Source: Gaetbulibacter_A sp043876815 (GTDB lineage: Bacteria; Bacteroidota; Bacteroidia; Flavobacteriales; Flavobacteriaceae). From it: 64,000 bases of DNA. Numbering within the stretch: position 1 is the stretch's first letter; each line of letters opens with the position of its first letter. Location of the stretch: the NCBI RefSeq assembly GCF_043876815.1, contig NZ_JBAWKA010000001.1:992001-1056000 (forward strand), in the 5' to 3' direction. Under the pieces are notes generated by a model. It saw only the letters and a program-made list of their open reading frames with translations, was not told the origin of the DNA and did not search any database. Below, in pieces: positions 8,487 to 17,435 of the stretch. The translations under genes were made by a program, and so were the position numbers.

Positions 8487-9782
8487 ATGAGTAAAACTAA
8501 AAATATAGGTAACTACCGCTACAGAATACTGGCGCTATTGATGTTCGCCACTACGATTAATTACTTCGATCGAAGTATTATCGGTGTTTTGGCACCAACC
8601 TTAGAAAAATTATTTCATTGGACGAATACGGATTATGCCTATATCACGATTTCATTCAAAGTTGCTTATGCCATAGGAATGCTCTCTATGGGGGGTATCA
8701 TTGACCGTTTAGGGACGAAAAAAGGTTATATCCTTTCCATAGGAACCTGGAGTGTTTTTGGGATGTTACATGCATTAGTGCGTCCGGGTTGGAGCATTAT
8801 AGGTTTCGTTGTAGCGCGCTTTGGATTGGGCTTGGGAGAATCTGGAAATTTTCCTGCGGCAATAAAAACAACGGCAGAATGGTTTCCTAAGAAAGACCGG
8901 GCCTTTGCCACAGGACTTTTTAATGCGGCAACAAGCCTAGGAGCAATTGCAGCTCCATTTGTGGTAGGTTGGATTGTTCATGAAGACGGTAAAAACTGGC
9001 AAATACCGTTTTTAATTACGGGTGTTTTGAGTGCTGTTTGGGTTTATTTATGGCACAAAATGTATAAGAAGCCGGAGAAGCATCCTAAAGTAAGTAAAGA
9101 AGAACTGGACTATATAAATAGTGATTCTGAAATTGAAAACGAAGACAAATTACCATGGACAGCCGTAGCTTCTAAACGACAAACTTGGGCGTTTGCTGTG
9201 GCTAAAATAACAGATGCCGTTTGGTGGTTTTACTTGTTTTGGGGTGCGAAATTTTTAGCTGATACTTTTGGAGTTAATATCCACGATATTGCTCTACCAA
9301 TGTTTGTTATTTATATTTTGGCTGATGGTGGAAGTATATTAGGAGGTTATCTTTCGGGTGTATTTATTAAAAGAGGTTGGAGCATCAACAAAGCCAGAAA
9401 GTCCACGTTGGCAATTTGTGCCGTAATCATATTACCTGTGGCTCTCGTAGCCACTACAAAAAATGAATGGTTAGCTGTATTTTTAATCGGTCTTGGAGCT
9501 GCCGGTCATCAGGCATGGTCGGCAAACATTTTTACTTTGGTGTCGGATGTGTTTCCTAAAAAAGCGACAGCCTCGGTTGTTGGAATTGGAGGAATGGTGG
9601 GTGCGTTAGCAGGAATTGTAGCTGATTTCGCCTTAGGCTCTGTTTTAGATGAAGCTGGTAACAACGGCTATTTTTGGGCCTTTTTGATTGCGGGTTTTTG
9701 TTACTTGATTATTTTGGGTATTGTGCATTTATTAATGCCTAAAATGACTCCTCTTGATGAAAATCTAGTTCTGAAAAAATGA
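8487..9782 (+). CDS. MFS transporter, hexuronate (ExuT-like) type
   Basis: A 431-residue inner-membrane transporter of the major facilitator superfamily with about 12 hydrophobic segments. The N-terminal YRILALLMFATTINYFDRS and the later RFGLGLGESGNFPAAIK are typical of the anion:cation symporter group that includes hexuronate transporter ExuT. It follows kdgA by 63 bases and precedes a terminator, so it is the last gene of the uronate operon. It probably imports unsaturated uronate or keto-deoxyuronates freed in the periplasm. The exact substrate is inferred from context. Confidence 0.88.
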   Translation: MSKTKNIGNYRYRILALLMFATTINYFDRSIIGVLAPTLEKLFHWTNTDYAYITISFKVAYAIGMLSMGGIIDRLGTKKGYILSIGTWSVFGMLHALVRPGWSIIGFVVARFGLGLGESGNFPAAIKTTAEWFPKKDRAFATGLFNAATSLGAIAAPFVVGWIVHEDGKNWQIPFLITGVLSAVWVYLWHKMYKKPEKHPKVSKEELDYINSDSEIENEDKLPWTAVASKRQTWAFAVAKITDAVWWFYLFWGAKFLADTFGVNIHDIALPMFVIYILADGGSILGGYLSGVFIKRGWSINKARKSTLAICAVIILPVALVATTKNEWLAVFLIGLGAAGHQAWSANIFTLVSDVFPKKATASVVGIGGMVGALAGIVADFALGSVLDEAGNNGYFWAFLIAGFCYLIILGIVHLLMPKMTPLDENLVLKK

Positions 9783-9826
9783 TAATGATCTAATAAAATT
9801 CCACTGATAAGGAAAATTTAAGGGAA

Positions 9827-9884
9827 AACCATTCGATTTGATAGAACATGATAATTTATCAAATCGAATGGTTCTGTTTTTTTA
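9827..9884 (+). terminator. Rho-independent terminator of the uronate operon
   Basis: A perfect 17-bp inverted repeat (9827-9843 and 9857-9873) with a 13-base loop is followed by a run of seven T (9877-9883). It lies 45 bases after the transporter stop codon and marks the end of the operon that begins with GH29. Confidence 0.88.
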
Positions 9885-9900
9885 TTCTCAATGAGAATAA
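9882..9900. repeat. Short perfect palindrome between convergent genes
   Basis: TTATTCTCA and TGAGAATAA form a 9-bp perfect inverted repeat around one base. It begins in the T tract of the terminator at 9827-9884. It may be an operator-like site or just a small hairpin; nothing nearby decides this. Confidence 0.3.
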
Positions 9901-10032
9901 AACCTCATGAATTTATTCTGGGATATTTCGACCAAAGAGGGGTTAAAATTTTCGTGTTTATTGATATCTATCTCAACGTTTTAAAGATGTTTTTATCCTC
10001 TGGCAATTGAGGTCTTTTTAAAAGCACACCTA

Positions 10033-11490
10033 TTATTTTACATTAGTGGCATTATCCCAGTTATCTGTTCTAAAGGATGATGCAGGCAAAAGATTCGTAT
10101 CATATAAGGTTCCATGAACGTAATTACGCCAGGCATATCTAACCGCTTTAGGATTAGGAACCTGATCACTTTTTACAAATACGTTTCTTTTATTTTCAAT
10201 TTTAGCTTGAGCAGGATAAAATATTTTGTCTTCACCTGCAATTTCAAATCCGGTTAACGAATCGGGAGTGAAAAGCCCACGTTCTGCATTTTTAAATTTT
10301 ATTATAAGTCCACTATCTTTTTCTTCTAACGAACTAAAAACAGGACCTGAATAATCGATAGTTTTGAAATTATAGGTTTGATTAAGCGCATTAAAAAGTA
10401 ACCGGTCTGCAACTTCCTTCTTCTTAGGAGGATGAATACTATATTCCGAACCGAGATCCAGGGTTATGGCAATACCCGAATTCGGAATAATATCTACACA
10501 CTGTAACTGTGTTTCCCGAATAAAAGCAGAATTGGTATAAGGGTTTGTGGTGTCCTTGTCTCTTGTTCCGTATTCGAAAGGGGCAATTTGTACATAATAA
10601 AATGGGAATTCTCCAATTTGCCATCTATCACGCCAGTCTTTAACCATGGCAGGAAAAAGTTCTTTGTAACGTTTAGGTTTCAGTCGATTGGATTCCCCTT
10701 GATACCATAAAACCCCTTTAATGGTATAAGGAATTAATGGCTCAATCATAGCATTAAATAGTACCGTTGGGATGTGATTTGTTCCTTTGTCAATATCTAT
10801 TTTATCAAGATTCACCTCTTGAAAATTGCTGATAACCTCCTTACTAATCCATGCCTCAACAGAACTACCGCCCCAAGAGGTATGTATTATACCAACAGGA
10901 ACATCCAAAATTTCCTGTAGTTCTTTTCCAAAGAAATAAGCAACTGCGCTAAAATTTGAGACCGTTTCCGGTGAAGCTTGTTCCCAGGAGATATATTTTT
11001 CAACGTCTTTCAAAGGCGTTTTAGACGCTATACGTTTCACTGTAAACAAACGTAAATTTGGATTGTTGGATTTTGCAATCGCCATATTAGAACCAAATGT
11101 TGGTTGCGCTGTGTGCCCAGTTAAGGGTTGTTCCATATTTGATTGACCCGAACAAAGCCATACCTCTCCAAATAGGATATTTTCTAATTTAATTTTAGAA
11201 TTTTTACTTGAAATATAAATAGATTGTGGATTTTTATTGTTGGTGGTTTTTACCTCAATTTTCCAATTTCCCTCCTTATCTGCTTGAATATTGAATGGTG
11301 TGTCTATCCATGAGGTATTAATTGAAATCTTCTCTTTAGGATCAGCCCAACCCCACATGATTATGGTTGTATTGCGCTGCAAAACCATATTTGATGATAT
11401 AATAGCCGGAAGCTTAACCTTTGCCAAAACGGGCTGAATTAATAATAGATTGAAAAATGCTAAAATTGTAATTAAGGAAATTCGTTTCAT
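10033..11490 (-). CDS. Sialate O-acetylesterase-like carbohydrate esterase
   Basis: Exported 485-residue esterase of the SASA (sialate O-acetylesterase) family, expected to remove O-acetyl groups from sugars. It has a signal peptide (about residues 1-23), the SGNH-type nucleophile block EVWLCSGQSNMEQPL, IIHTSWGGSSVEAW and KGVLWYQGESN. The family name reflects the founding member; in polysaccharide loci such enzymes act on acetylated polysaccharide fragments. The gene points against the operon before it and has a very long upstream region with a promoter-like box near 11834. A paralogue lies at 23116-24624. Confidence 0.9.
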   Translation of the reverse strand: MKRISLITILAFFNLLLIQPVLAKVKLPAIISSNMVLQRNTTIIMWGWADPKEKISINTSWIDTPFNIQADKEGNWKIEVKTTNNKNPQSIYISSKNSKIKLENILFGEVWLCSGQSNMEQPLTGHTAQPTFGSNMAIAKSNNPNLRLFTVKRIASKTPLKDVEKYISWEQASPETVSNFSAVAYFFGKELQEILDVPVGIIHTSWGGSSVEAWISKEVISNFQEVNLDKIDIDKGTNHIPTVLFNAMIEPLIPYTIKGVLWYQGESNRLKPKRYKELFPAMVKDWRDRWQIGEFPFYYVQIAPFEYGTRDKDTTNPYTNSAFIRETQLQCVDIIPNSGIAITLDLGSEYSIHPPKKKEVADRLLFNALNQTYNFKTIDYSGPVFSSLEEKDSGLIIKFKNAERGLFTPDSLTGFEIAGEDKIFYPAQAKIENKRNVFVKSDQVPNPKAVRYAWRNYVHGTLYDTNLLPASSFRTDNWDNATNVK

Positions 11491-12403
11491 GAAATTGTGT
11501 TTTTTATTAACTGTTTTTAGTTTATGATCTTCTTAATATTTGTTTATGTCTCAAACAACATTTTAAGAAGTAATTTAGTTTACGCGGTTTTATAATTTTG
11601 TGATATTTTCTTGTAATGATTTCACTTAGTGTTGTTTTAATTTTGGCTTAATTCATGGTTTGTCATCAAACAGTTTTTTTTAACCTTTGCACCATTTTCC
11701 ATATTGTATCGTTTTACTTCAACAACGGGTTTGTTTTACAATCATCCTTCGAAAAATCTAAGGAACTTGCAGCTCCAATTTTATTTTTTGAATACAATTG
11801 AGTCAGGCATTTTTTTTATTTAAAATGACAATCCAAAGTTAAATCTCCCATTATTTTTTAGGTTAGAAATTTGAAATTGATTTGTGCGTTTATTGTAAAA
11901 TCAAATTTGCCTTTTAATTGAAACCAATCTGCATCCATGAAAAGGTAAATTGTTGATTTATAAGCCAATATTGTGTTTAATGGTTTCTTGGGAATTTTGG
12001 GTTTAATTCTAATGATTTTAATAATTCAATTAAAAAATTTTAGGGATAATTTTCTATAATCAAACCATATTCTTGCAAAATTCCCCCTAAATGAGAGGCG
12101 TCTAAATATATATTTACCTCAAGATTTGTAAATGTTTTTTTCACCTATAGAAGTGAATATTCATCCGATTCAGTATTTGCTAAGGTTAGCACCTGAAATA
12201 TTAATATCTCAGGTTAAAGTTTAAAGGTTCTAAAGCTAGACTAAATGATGATAAATATTCAGTGTCTAAATTATAGATGAGCATTTTCAGGAAAGATTAA
12301 TTAAATAATAACAAAACAATTTATTAAAAGCTTTTGAGATTAATAACCTGTAAAAGTTTAGAAGGGTCACTTTAATACTAAAAGCTGTTAAAACCAATTA
12401 CGA
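11491..12403. promoter_or_regulatory. Large divergent intergenic region with duplicated regulatory block
   Basis: No gene was found in these 913 bases. The block at about 11829-12125, read on the minus strand, is homologous to 1670-1960 upstream of the GH29 gene. Near-identical stretches are 11861-11900 and about 12045-12095. The conserved -7-like box is CAAAGTTA on the plus strand at 11834-11841 (TAACTTTG on the minus strand), which would leave a leader of roughly 330 bases before the acetylesterase. The part from 12126 to 12403 should carry the promoter of the plus-strand gene at 12404, but no clear box was identified. Confidence 0.5.
11834..11841 (-). promoter_or_regulatory. Candidate -7 box, minus strand
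   Basis: Reads TAACTTTG on the minus strand, matching TAnnTTTG, and is embedded in a roughly 65-base stretch nearly identical to the one that carries the GH29 promoter box at 1948-1955. Conservation in two places supports function; the distance of about 340 bases to the acetylesterase start is unusual. Confidence 0.45.
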
Positions 12404-14233
12404 ATGCATTACAGACTATTAAGGTATTTACCTTCAATTATAGCTTTTTTTCTTTTTACAAGTTTGGGGGCCCAAACAAAAACAGACGTAGATTACTGGA
12501 ATAAGGATACACAGCTTTTACCATGGCGTTTAGATCCGATGATTTCCAATATAACTTATATTGATTTGGATAGCGATGGAGATCCAGATGTGTTGAGAGG
12601 CGTACTTTGGGATCATATCCAAATTATGTGGATAGATGATGATGATGATATGAAGTTTGGAGATCTTGAGGGAGATACTGATAGTGATTGTTTATTGATA
12701 GATAAGAATCGGGATGGCTTGTTTGCCGGACCCTATGATTTAAGTATTGATTGGTCCGACAATAATGATGATGGTAAGGCAGACGTCCAATTGTTAGTAA
12801 ATAACGCAGGATTGGATAAGCGTAATTTCTTCGATTGGGAAGCGGATTTTATGTATGTGCTGGATGATGACGGTGACGGTATTATGCATTATGTAGATTG
12901 GAATAAAATCATGATGAAAGCATGGGAGCACAATGGTCATGCTGATTTTTTCGAAGATTACAGTGGTAACTCTACATTTCTGAAAATGCATGCCTCTAGT
13001 TTTAGGATAAATGATATGCGGTACAGTTGGGAAAATCCATTTATTTTTTACGATGAAGATGGAGACAATCTAACAGAAATGGCAATAAGATTATTAGATA
13101 CACCCCATTTCAGGGATTCTATACCTTCGGAAAATAAGAAAAAAGGTTTTGATAAATTGAACAAGGAGATTGATGTGAATTTCAGTAAAAAAATTAATTA
13201 CTCCGCAATTACCTGGGATTTGGATAATGATAATGGTCCTGATAATGCATTTGATTTTGATATGAGTCTGCTGCTAAAAGGTAAGGGTTTTGACTATAGT
13301 AAACATGCCCATTATTTTAAAAATTTAAGAGGCTTAAAGTCCAATATTGATACACTTTTGTATGATTCCCGATGGAGAGAAATGGACACCCTATTTTATC
13401 CGGATAGAAATGTGACCTATGATTTAATTTTTAATGAAGGAGAATGGCAGCAATGTTATTTTGTTTTTGATGAAGATGATGACTGCAATAGATGGGAGAG
13501 GGTTGAATTCTACACGCCGGGAGATCTATTTAAGATAGGAACGAAAAATGGGGGTTTGGATGACAATAAACAAGCAGATGCTTCTGGAGATCGTGGAGAG
13601 TTTGATATGGATAATTCTGGAAAAGGGCAGCTATATATTGGTGCATTTGATGGAAGAATTCATTTATATGGCGCAGAGTGGGGAGCTTGGAGAATAGACC
13701 AAACGGCCTATTCATTTCAAGGTTTTGGAGGATTATATGACAGGTGGGCTGAGGGCAGAATTCAAAATATTCCAGACAAATTTGCAACCGTTAAATACTC
13801 TGATACCAATAAAAATGGGTTTATAGACCTCATTGAATACGACTTAGATGGGGATCAGGTGTTTGAGGAGCGAATTTCTTTATTGGAACTTGGGATAAAT
13901 GATCAGACAGATTTAATTCATACTGGTAAAATGAATTATGAAAGTTTTAACCAACTATTCAATGATGTAGCAAATAATATCTGGTTGAAAGCGAAAAAAG
14001 CTGTTGATATAGCAGAAAAGTTTCAATTAAATACCGATTGGTACGCCTTTTATAAACAACCTCATTCAGTAGAAGAGAAATACAATTATGGGTACTGGTT
14101 AAACTATTATTTGTATCGTGATCTGCGGTATTTAGCAAAAACGAAAAAAAATTCGGCATTAGTAAATAAAATTGATTCCGCTTATTATTCTGGAAATTGG
14201 GACTTGCTTAAATCTGAAACTATTGAAGAATGA
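12404..14233 (+). CDS. Secreted protein with many acidic calcium-loop motifs, unknown function
   Basis: A 609-residue protein with a signal peptide ending near residue 24 (SLGAQT). I do not recognise its family. It carries at least eight D-rich loops of the kind that bind calcium in EF-hand, dockerin or thrombospondin-3 repeats: DLDSDGDPDV, DKNRDGLFAG, DNNDDGKADV, DDDGDGIMHY, DEDGDNLTEM, DLDNDNGPDN, DEDDDCNRWE and DTNKNGFIDLIEYDLDGD. They are spread along the chain rather than packed in tandem, so they may be insertions in a larger fold such as a propeller. Its stop overlaps the GH88 start (ATGA), implying translational coupling and a job in the same step, for example binding or cutting of the uronide. 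Function is unknown. Confidence 0.8.
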   Translation: MHYRLLRYLPSIIAFFLFTSLGAQTKTDVDYWNKDTQLLPWRLDPMISNITYIDLDSDGDPDVLRGVLWDHIQIMWIDDDDDMKFGDLEGDTDSDCLLIDKNRDGLFAGPYDLSIDWSDNNDDGKADVQLLVNNAGLDKRNFFDWEADFMYVLDDDGDGIMHYVDWNKIMMKAWEHNGHADFFEDYSGNSTFLKMHASSFRINDMRYSWENPFIFYDEDGDNLTEMAIRLLDTPHFRDSIPSENKKKGFDKLNKEIDVNFSKKINYSAITWDLDNDNGPDNAFDFDMSLLLKGKGFDYSKHAHYFKNLRGLKSNIDTLLYDSRWREMDTLFYPDRNVTYDLIFNEGEWQQCYFVFDEDDDCNRWERVEFYTPGDLFKIGTKNGGLDDNKQADASGDRGEFDMDNSGKGQLYIGAFDGRIHLYGAEWGAWRIDQTAYSFQGFGGLYDRWAEGRIQNIPDKFATVKYSDTNKNGFIDLIEYDLDGDQVFEERISLLELGINDQTDLIHTGKMNYESFNQLFNDVANNIWLKAKKAVDIAEKFQLNTDWYAFYKQPHSVEEKYNYGYWLNYYLYRDLRYLAKTKKNSALVNKIDSAYYSGNWDLLKSETIEE

Positions 14234-15453
14234 AATTCAATTTTAAAATATACGGGCTAATAACATCTTTAATTTTAATGTTTTATTTTCCATTAAGGGT
14301 GAATAGTCAAAATTTAGATAGTGCTTTTACACATGCCGAAGCCCAGACGAAGCTAATCCTTAAGGAAATAAGGAATTCGAAAGAAAAATTACCGATAATT
14401 ACTGGAGATTTACCTTTAATTTTACCTCGTACCTTAGAGCATGGAGAATTGAAACTAGTTTCAAGCAGTGATTGGACTAGTGGATTTTTTCCCGGAGTAC
14501 TTTGGTACTTATATGAGTATTCAAATGATAAAAAATGGTTAAAAGTTGCTAAAAAATTCACAACCGAAATTGAACGGGAAAAATTCAATGCTACAACTCA
14601 TGACATGGGCTTTAAAATAAATTGTAGTTTTGGTAATGGCTTCAGACTTACAAACAATAAAGAATATAAAGATGTAATTGTCCAATCGGCAAAAACATTA
14701 ATTGGTCGTTTTAACCCTCAAGTTGGCGCTATCCGTTCCTGGGATTTTAGTAGTGAAGAACATGAATGGGATTTTCCGGTAATTATAGATAATATGATGA
14801 ATCTGGAGTTACTTTTTGAGGCTACCAAAATAACCGGTGATTCTATTTACCATCAAATAGCAGTGCATCACGCAAACACTACTTTAAAAAACCATTTTAG
14901 AGATGATAATAGCAGTTTCCACGTAGTAGATTACGATCCTGTTTCGGGAAATTCACAAAATAAAAATACGTTTCAGGGTTACTCTGATGATTCTGCCTGG
15001 GCCAGAGGTCAAGCTTGGGGTCTTTATGGTTTCACTTTATGTTATCGCTATACAAAGGATGAAATTTATTTAAAGCAAGCTGAAAAGATTGCCCAGTTTA
15101 TTTTTTCAAATAATAATCTTCCAAATGATTTAATACCTTATTGGGATTTTGATGCGCCAAACGTTCCTAACGAACCACGTGATGTTTCGGCTGCCACAGT
15201 AATAGCTTCTGCGTTGTATGAACTGAGCAAGTATAGTGAAAATAAGGAAGTATTCGTGACTTATGCCAATACCATTTTGAAAAATATATCAAGAAATTAT
15301 AAAACCAAAATAGGCGATAGTTATGGTTTTATTTTACTCAATAGTACGGGCTTCAAACCATTTGATAGTGAAGTGGAAGTTCCAATTATTTATGCCGATT
15401 ATTATTACCTGGAAGCATTAATGAGGCTTAATGGTTTAAATAAAATCAAATAA
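14230..15453 (+). CDS. GH88 unsaturated glucuronyl hydrolase
   Basis: Hydrolyses the unsaturated uronic acid left at the non-reducing end by polysaccharide lyases, giving 5-keto-4-deoxyuronate for KduI. The 407 residues begin with a signal peptide (to about 27). GH88 hallmarks are SDWTSGFFPGVLWYLYEY (80-97), the two acids Asp125 in THDMGF and Asp187 in IIDNMMN, spaced as in characterised enzymes, and the WARGQAWGLYGF motif. It overlaps the preceding unknown gene by 4 bases and is followed 11 bases later by an esterase. Family is firm. Its presence implies that the locus handles lyase products. Confidence 0.95.
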   Translation: MKFNFKIYGLITSLILMFYFPLRVNSQNLDSAFTHAEAQTKLILKEIRNSKEKLPIITGDLPLILPRTLEHGELKLVSSSDWTSGFFPGVLWYLYEYSNDKKWLKVAKKFTTEIEREKFNATTHDMGFKINCSFGNGFRLTNNKEYKDVIVQSAKTLIGRFNPQVGAIRSWDFSSEEHEWDFPVIIDNMMNLELLFEATKITGDSIYHQIAVHHANTTLKNHFRDDNSSFHVVDYDPVSGNSQNKNTFQGYSDDSAWARGQAWGLYGFTLCYRYTKDEIYLKQAEKIAQFIFSNNNLPNDLIPYWDFDAPNVPNEPRDVSAATVIASALYELSKYSENKEVFVTYANTILKNISRNYKTKIGDSYGFILLNSTGFKPFDSEVEVPIIYADYYYLEALMRLNGLNKIK

Positions 15454-15464
15454 AGTTTAATATT

Positions 15465-16367
15465 ATGAAGAAAAGCCTCCCGCTTTTATATGAATCTGGC
15501 ATGAATGTGATAAAAAATAATATTTTAAAATTAATATTACTTGGTTTTATTTTTTGTAATACTGTTTGTCTAGGACAAAGCCCGATGTTGTACAAAAATA
15601 TAGACTCTACAAAGTTATATTTAGAAGTCATTTATCCTAAAAAAATGGATTCGTTAAAGAAATATCCGGCAATGATATTCTTTTTTGGTGGAGGATGGAT
15701 GACTGGTAATAAATCACAGTTTAGAAACCAAGCCAACTATTTGGCGCAAAGAGGAATTGTTTGCTTCCTTGCAGATTACAGAACAAGAAACGATAACCAT
15801 ACTACACCATTTGAAAGTGTAAAGGACGCTAAATCTGCGGTTAGGTTTATACGAAAAAATGCAACTAAATTTCAAATAGACCCTTTAAAAATAATTGCTT
15901 CAGGAGGTTCTGCAGGTGGTCATCTTGCCGCTGCAACGGCCTTAATAGACGATTTTAATGAAGTAAGCGATGATCTTTCCATCAGCTGTGTCCCAAATGC
16001 TTTGGTTCTATTTAACCCTGTGATAGATAATGGTCCAGGAGGCTATGGCTACGATCGGATTGGAGAAGAATATAAGGAGTTTTCTCCTTTGCATAATATT
16101 GAAAAGGATGCACCTCCTACAATTATTTTCATCGGCAATCAGGATAAGTTAATACCTGTAATAACGGTTCAATATTATCAAATGATTATGCGAAAAGTTG
16201 GAAGTGTCTGTGAATTAAAGATTTATGATGGACTTGGGCACGGTTTCTTTAATTATAACAACAGTAAAAGGGGTTATATGGAAACTTTAAGTGAAACTGA
16301 CAGGTTTTTACAGTCCTTAGGCTTAATCGAAGAAAAAACCAATATTCAAATTCCAATTCCGAATTGA
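15465..16367 (+). CDS. Alpha/beta-hydrolase carbohydrate esterase, exported
   Basis: An esterase/lipase-like alpha/beta hydrolase. FFFGGGWMTGNK provides the oxyanion hole, ASGGSAGGHLAAA the nucleophile elbow (GGSAGG), GNQDKLIP the acid region and DGLGHGFFNYN the histidine. Such enzymes near glycosidases usually remove acetyl or similar esters from polysaccharides. An internal ATG at 15501 gives a better signal peptide (MNVIKNNILKLILLGF then CLGQS) and may be the true start. It is the third gene of the unit starting at 12404 and is followed by a hairpin at 16368. Confidence 0.87.
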   Translation: MKKSLPLLYESGMNVIKNNILKLILLGFIFCNTVCLGQSPMLYKNIDSTKLYLEVIYPKKMDSLKKYPAMIFFFGGGWMTGNKSQFRNQANYLAQRGIVCFLADYRTRNDNHTTPFESVKDAKSAVRFIRKNATKFQIDPLKIIASGGSAGGHLAAATALIDDFNEVSDDLSISCVPNALVLFNPVIDNGPGGYGYDRIGEEYKEFSPLHNIEKDAPPTIIFIGNQDKLIPVITVQYYQMIMRKVGSVCELKIYDGLGHGFFNYNNSKRGYMETLSETDRFLQSLGLIEEKTNIQIPIPN

Positions 16368-16400
16368 GCTCGTTTTAAAGATGTTAAAACGAGTTTCGAT
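16368..16400 (+). terminator. Hairpin terminator after the GH88-esterase unit
   Basis: A 10-bp perfect inverted repeat (CTCGTTTTAA at 16369-16378 and TTAAAACGAG at 16384-16393) with a 5-base loop, starting two bases after the esterase stop codon. The T tract after it is short, so efficiency is uncertain. Confidence 0.6.
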
Positions 16401-17435
16401 TTACAAATTAACCAGGCGAATAGTTGAATAACTAAGCATCTGGTTTACGGTTATACATGCTTTATTCATATTCTATGGGTATTATATTTTCTATAAATTT
16501 ATGTCTTTATTTTTAAATGCACTTAGTTTCTATTCACCCAAAGAACTATTATTCCACTTAAGTCCCAACTTAAAATTGGATTTCTAAACCCGTTCTAAAT
16601 TCAATGATTTTTAGAATATTTTTGAAATAGCATTGAAATTGAACAGATTAAAGATTTCAGTTATTTTTTTATTCTAGAATTTCATTGTCTTGAAAACAAA
16701 CGTTAATTATGGATTTAAATGGCTTGGTTTTCCTCTTATTTCATAAAGACAATTTACATTTTCGTTTGGGAAAACCTTAACTAATAATCGCTTATTTTAC
16801 ATTAATATATTCACCTTTTTCCTGAGGAAATGACATGCGGTGTTATGTCATAATCGTTTATTTTTCGAATACCGAAATAGCGAATTAAAAATAATGTGCT
16901 AAAAGATTCTGATGGGATTTATTCAGATGCAATATCCTCAAATATTAATGATGCCTTGCCTCTGGTATTGCTTAATTTGACTGTTTTTGTTTAGATTCTA
17001 AGACCTGATGTTTAGATTTTTCTTTCATAATGAATAAGGTAATTCTAACAATCAAATTCTACTTCTTTATACCTGTTACTTTATTGGTAGTGAAATCAAC
17101 TAAGATTTTTATAAATCAACAGAAAAATTGATGCTTTTTTGCCTTATTCACCTATATTTTCTGAAATTCTAACTAAACCCTTAAGATTTTCACACCAATG
17201 AAAAAATGTTAAATATAAATTTGTGAATATGTTTTTATGTTTGAAAAGCTAAATCGTATTTCTATTTGAAAATGGATCTTAACACTGATCCATTGTTTAC
17301 AAATTTTATTGGATATTTTATTGGTTTTATATTTAACTAAGGATAGAAAATTAACAAAGCCATTAAAATAATTGGGACATATGATTTTTGAAAAACCAGA
17401 CATAAATGAATTCACTAATCTAAACTAAAAAACTA
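16401..17435. promoter_or_regulatory. Long upstream region of susC with nested inverted repeats
   Basis: About one kilobase without a credible gene. Near its end are nested inverted repeats: a 12-bp perfect pair at 17208-17219 and 17326-17337, an 8-bp pair at 17271-17278 and 17287-17294, and a competing 8-bp pair at 17217-17224 and 17299-17306. A structured leader or a regulator binding region for the SusC operon is plausible. No promoter box was convincingly placed. Confidence 0.4.
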
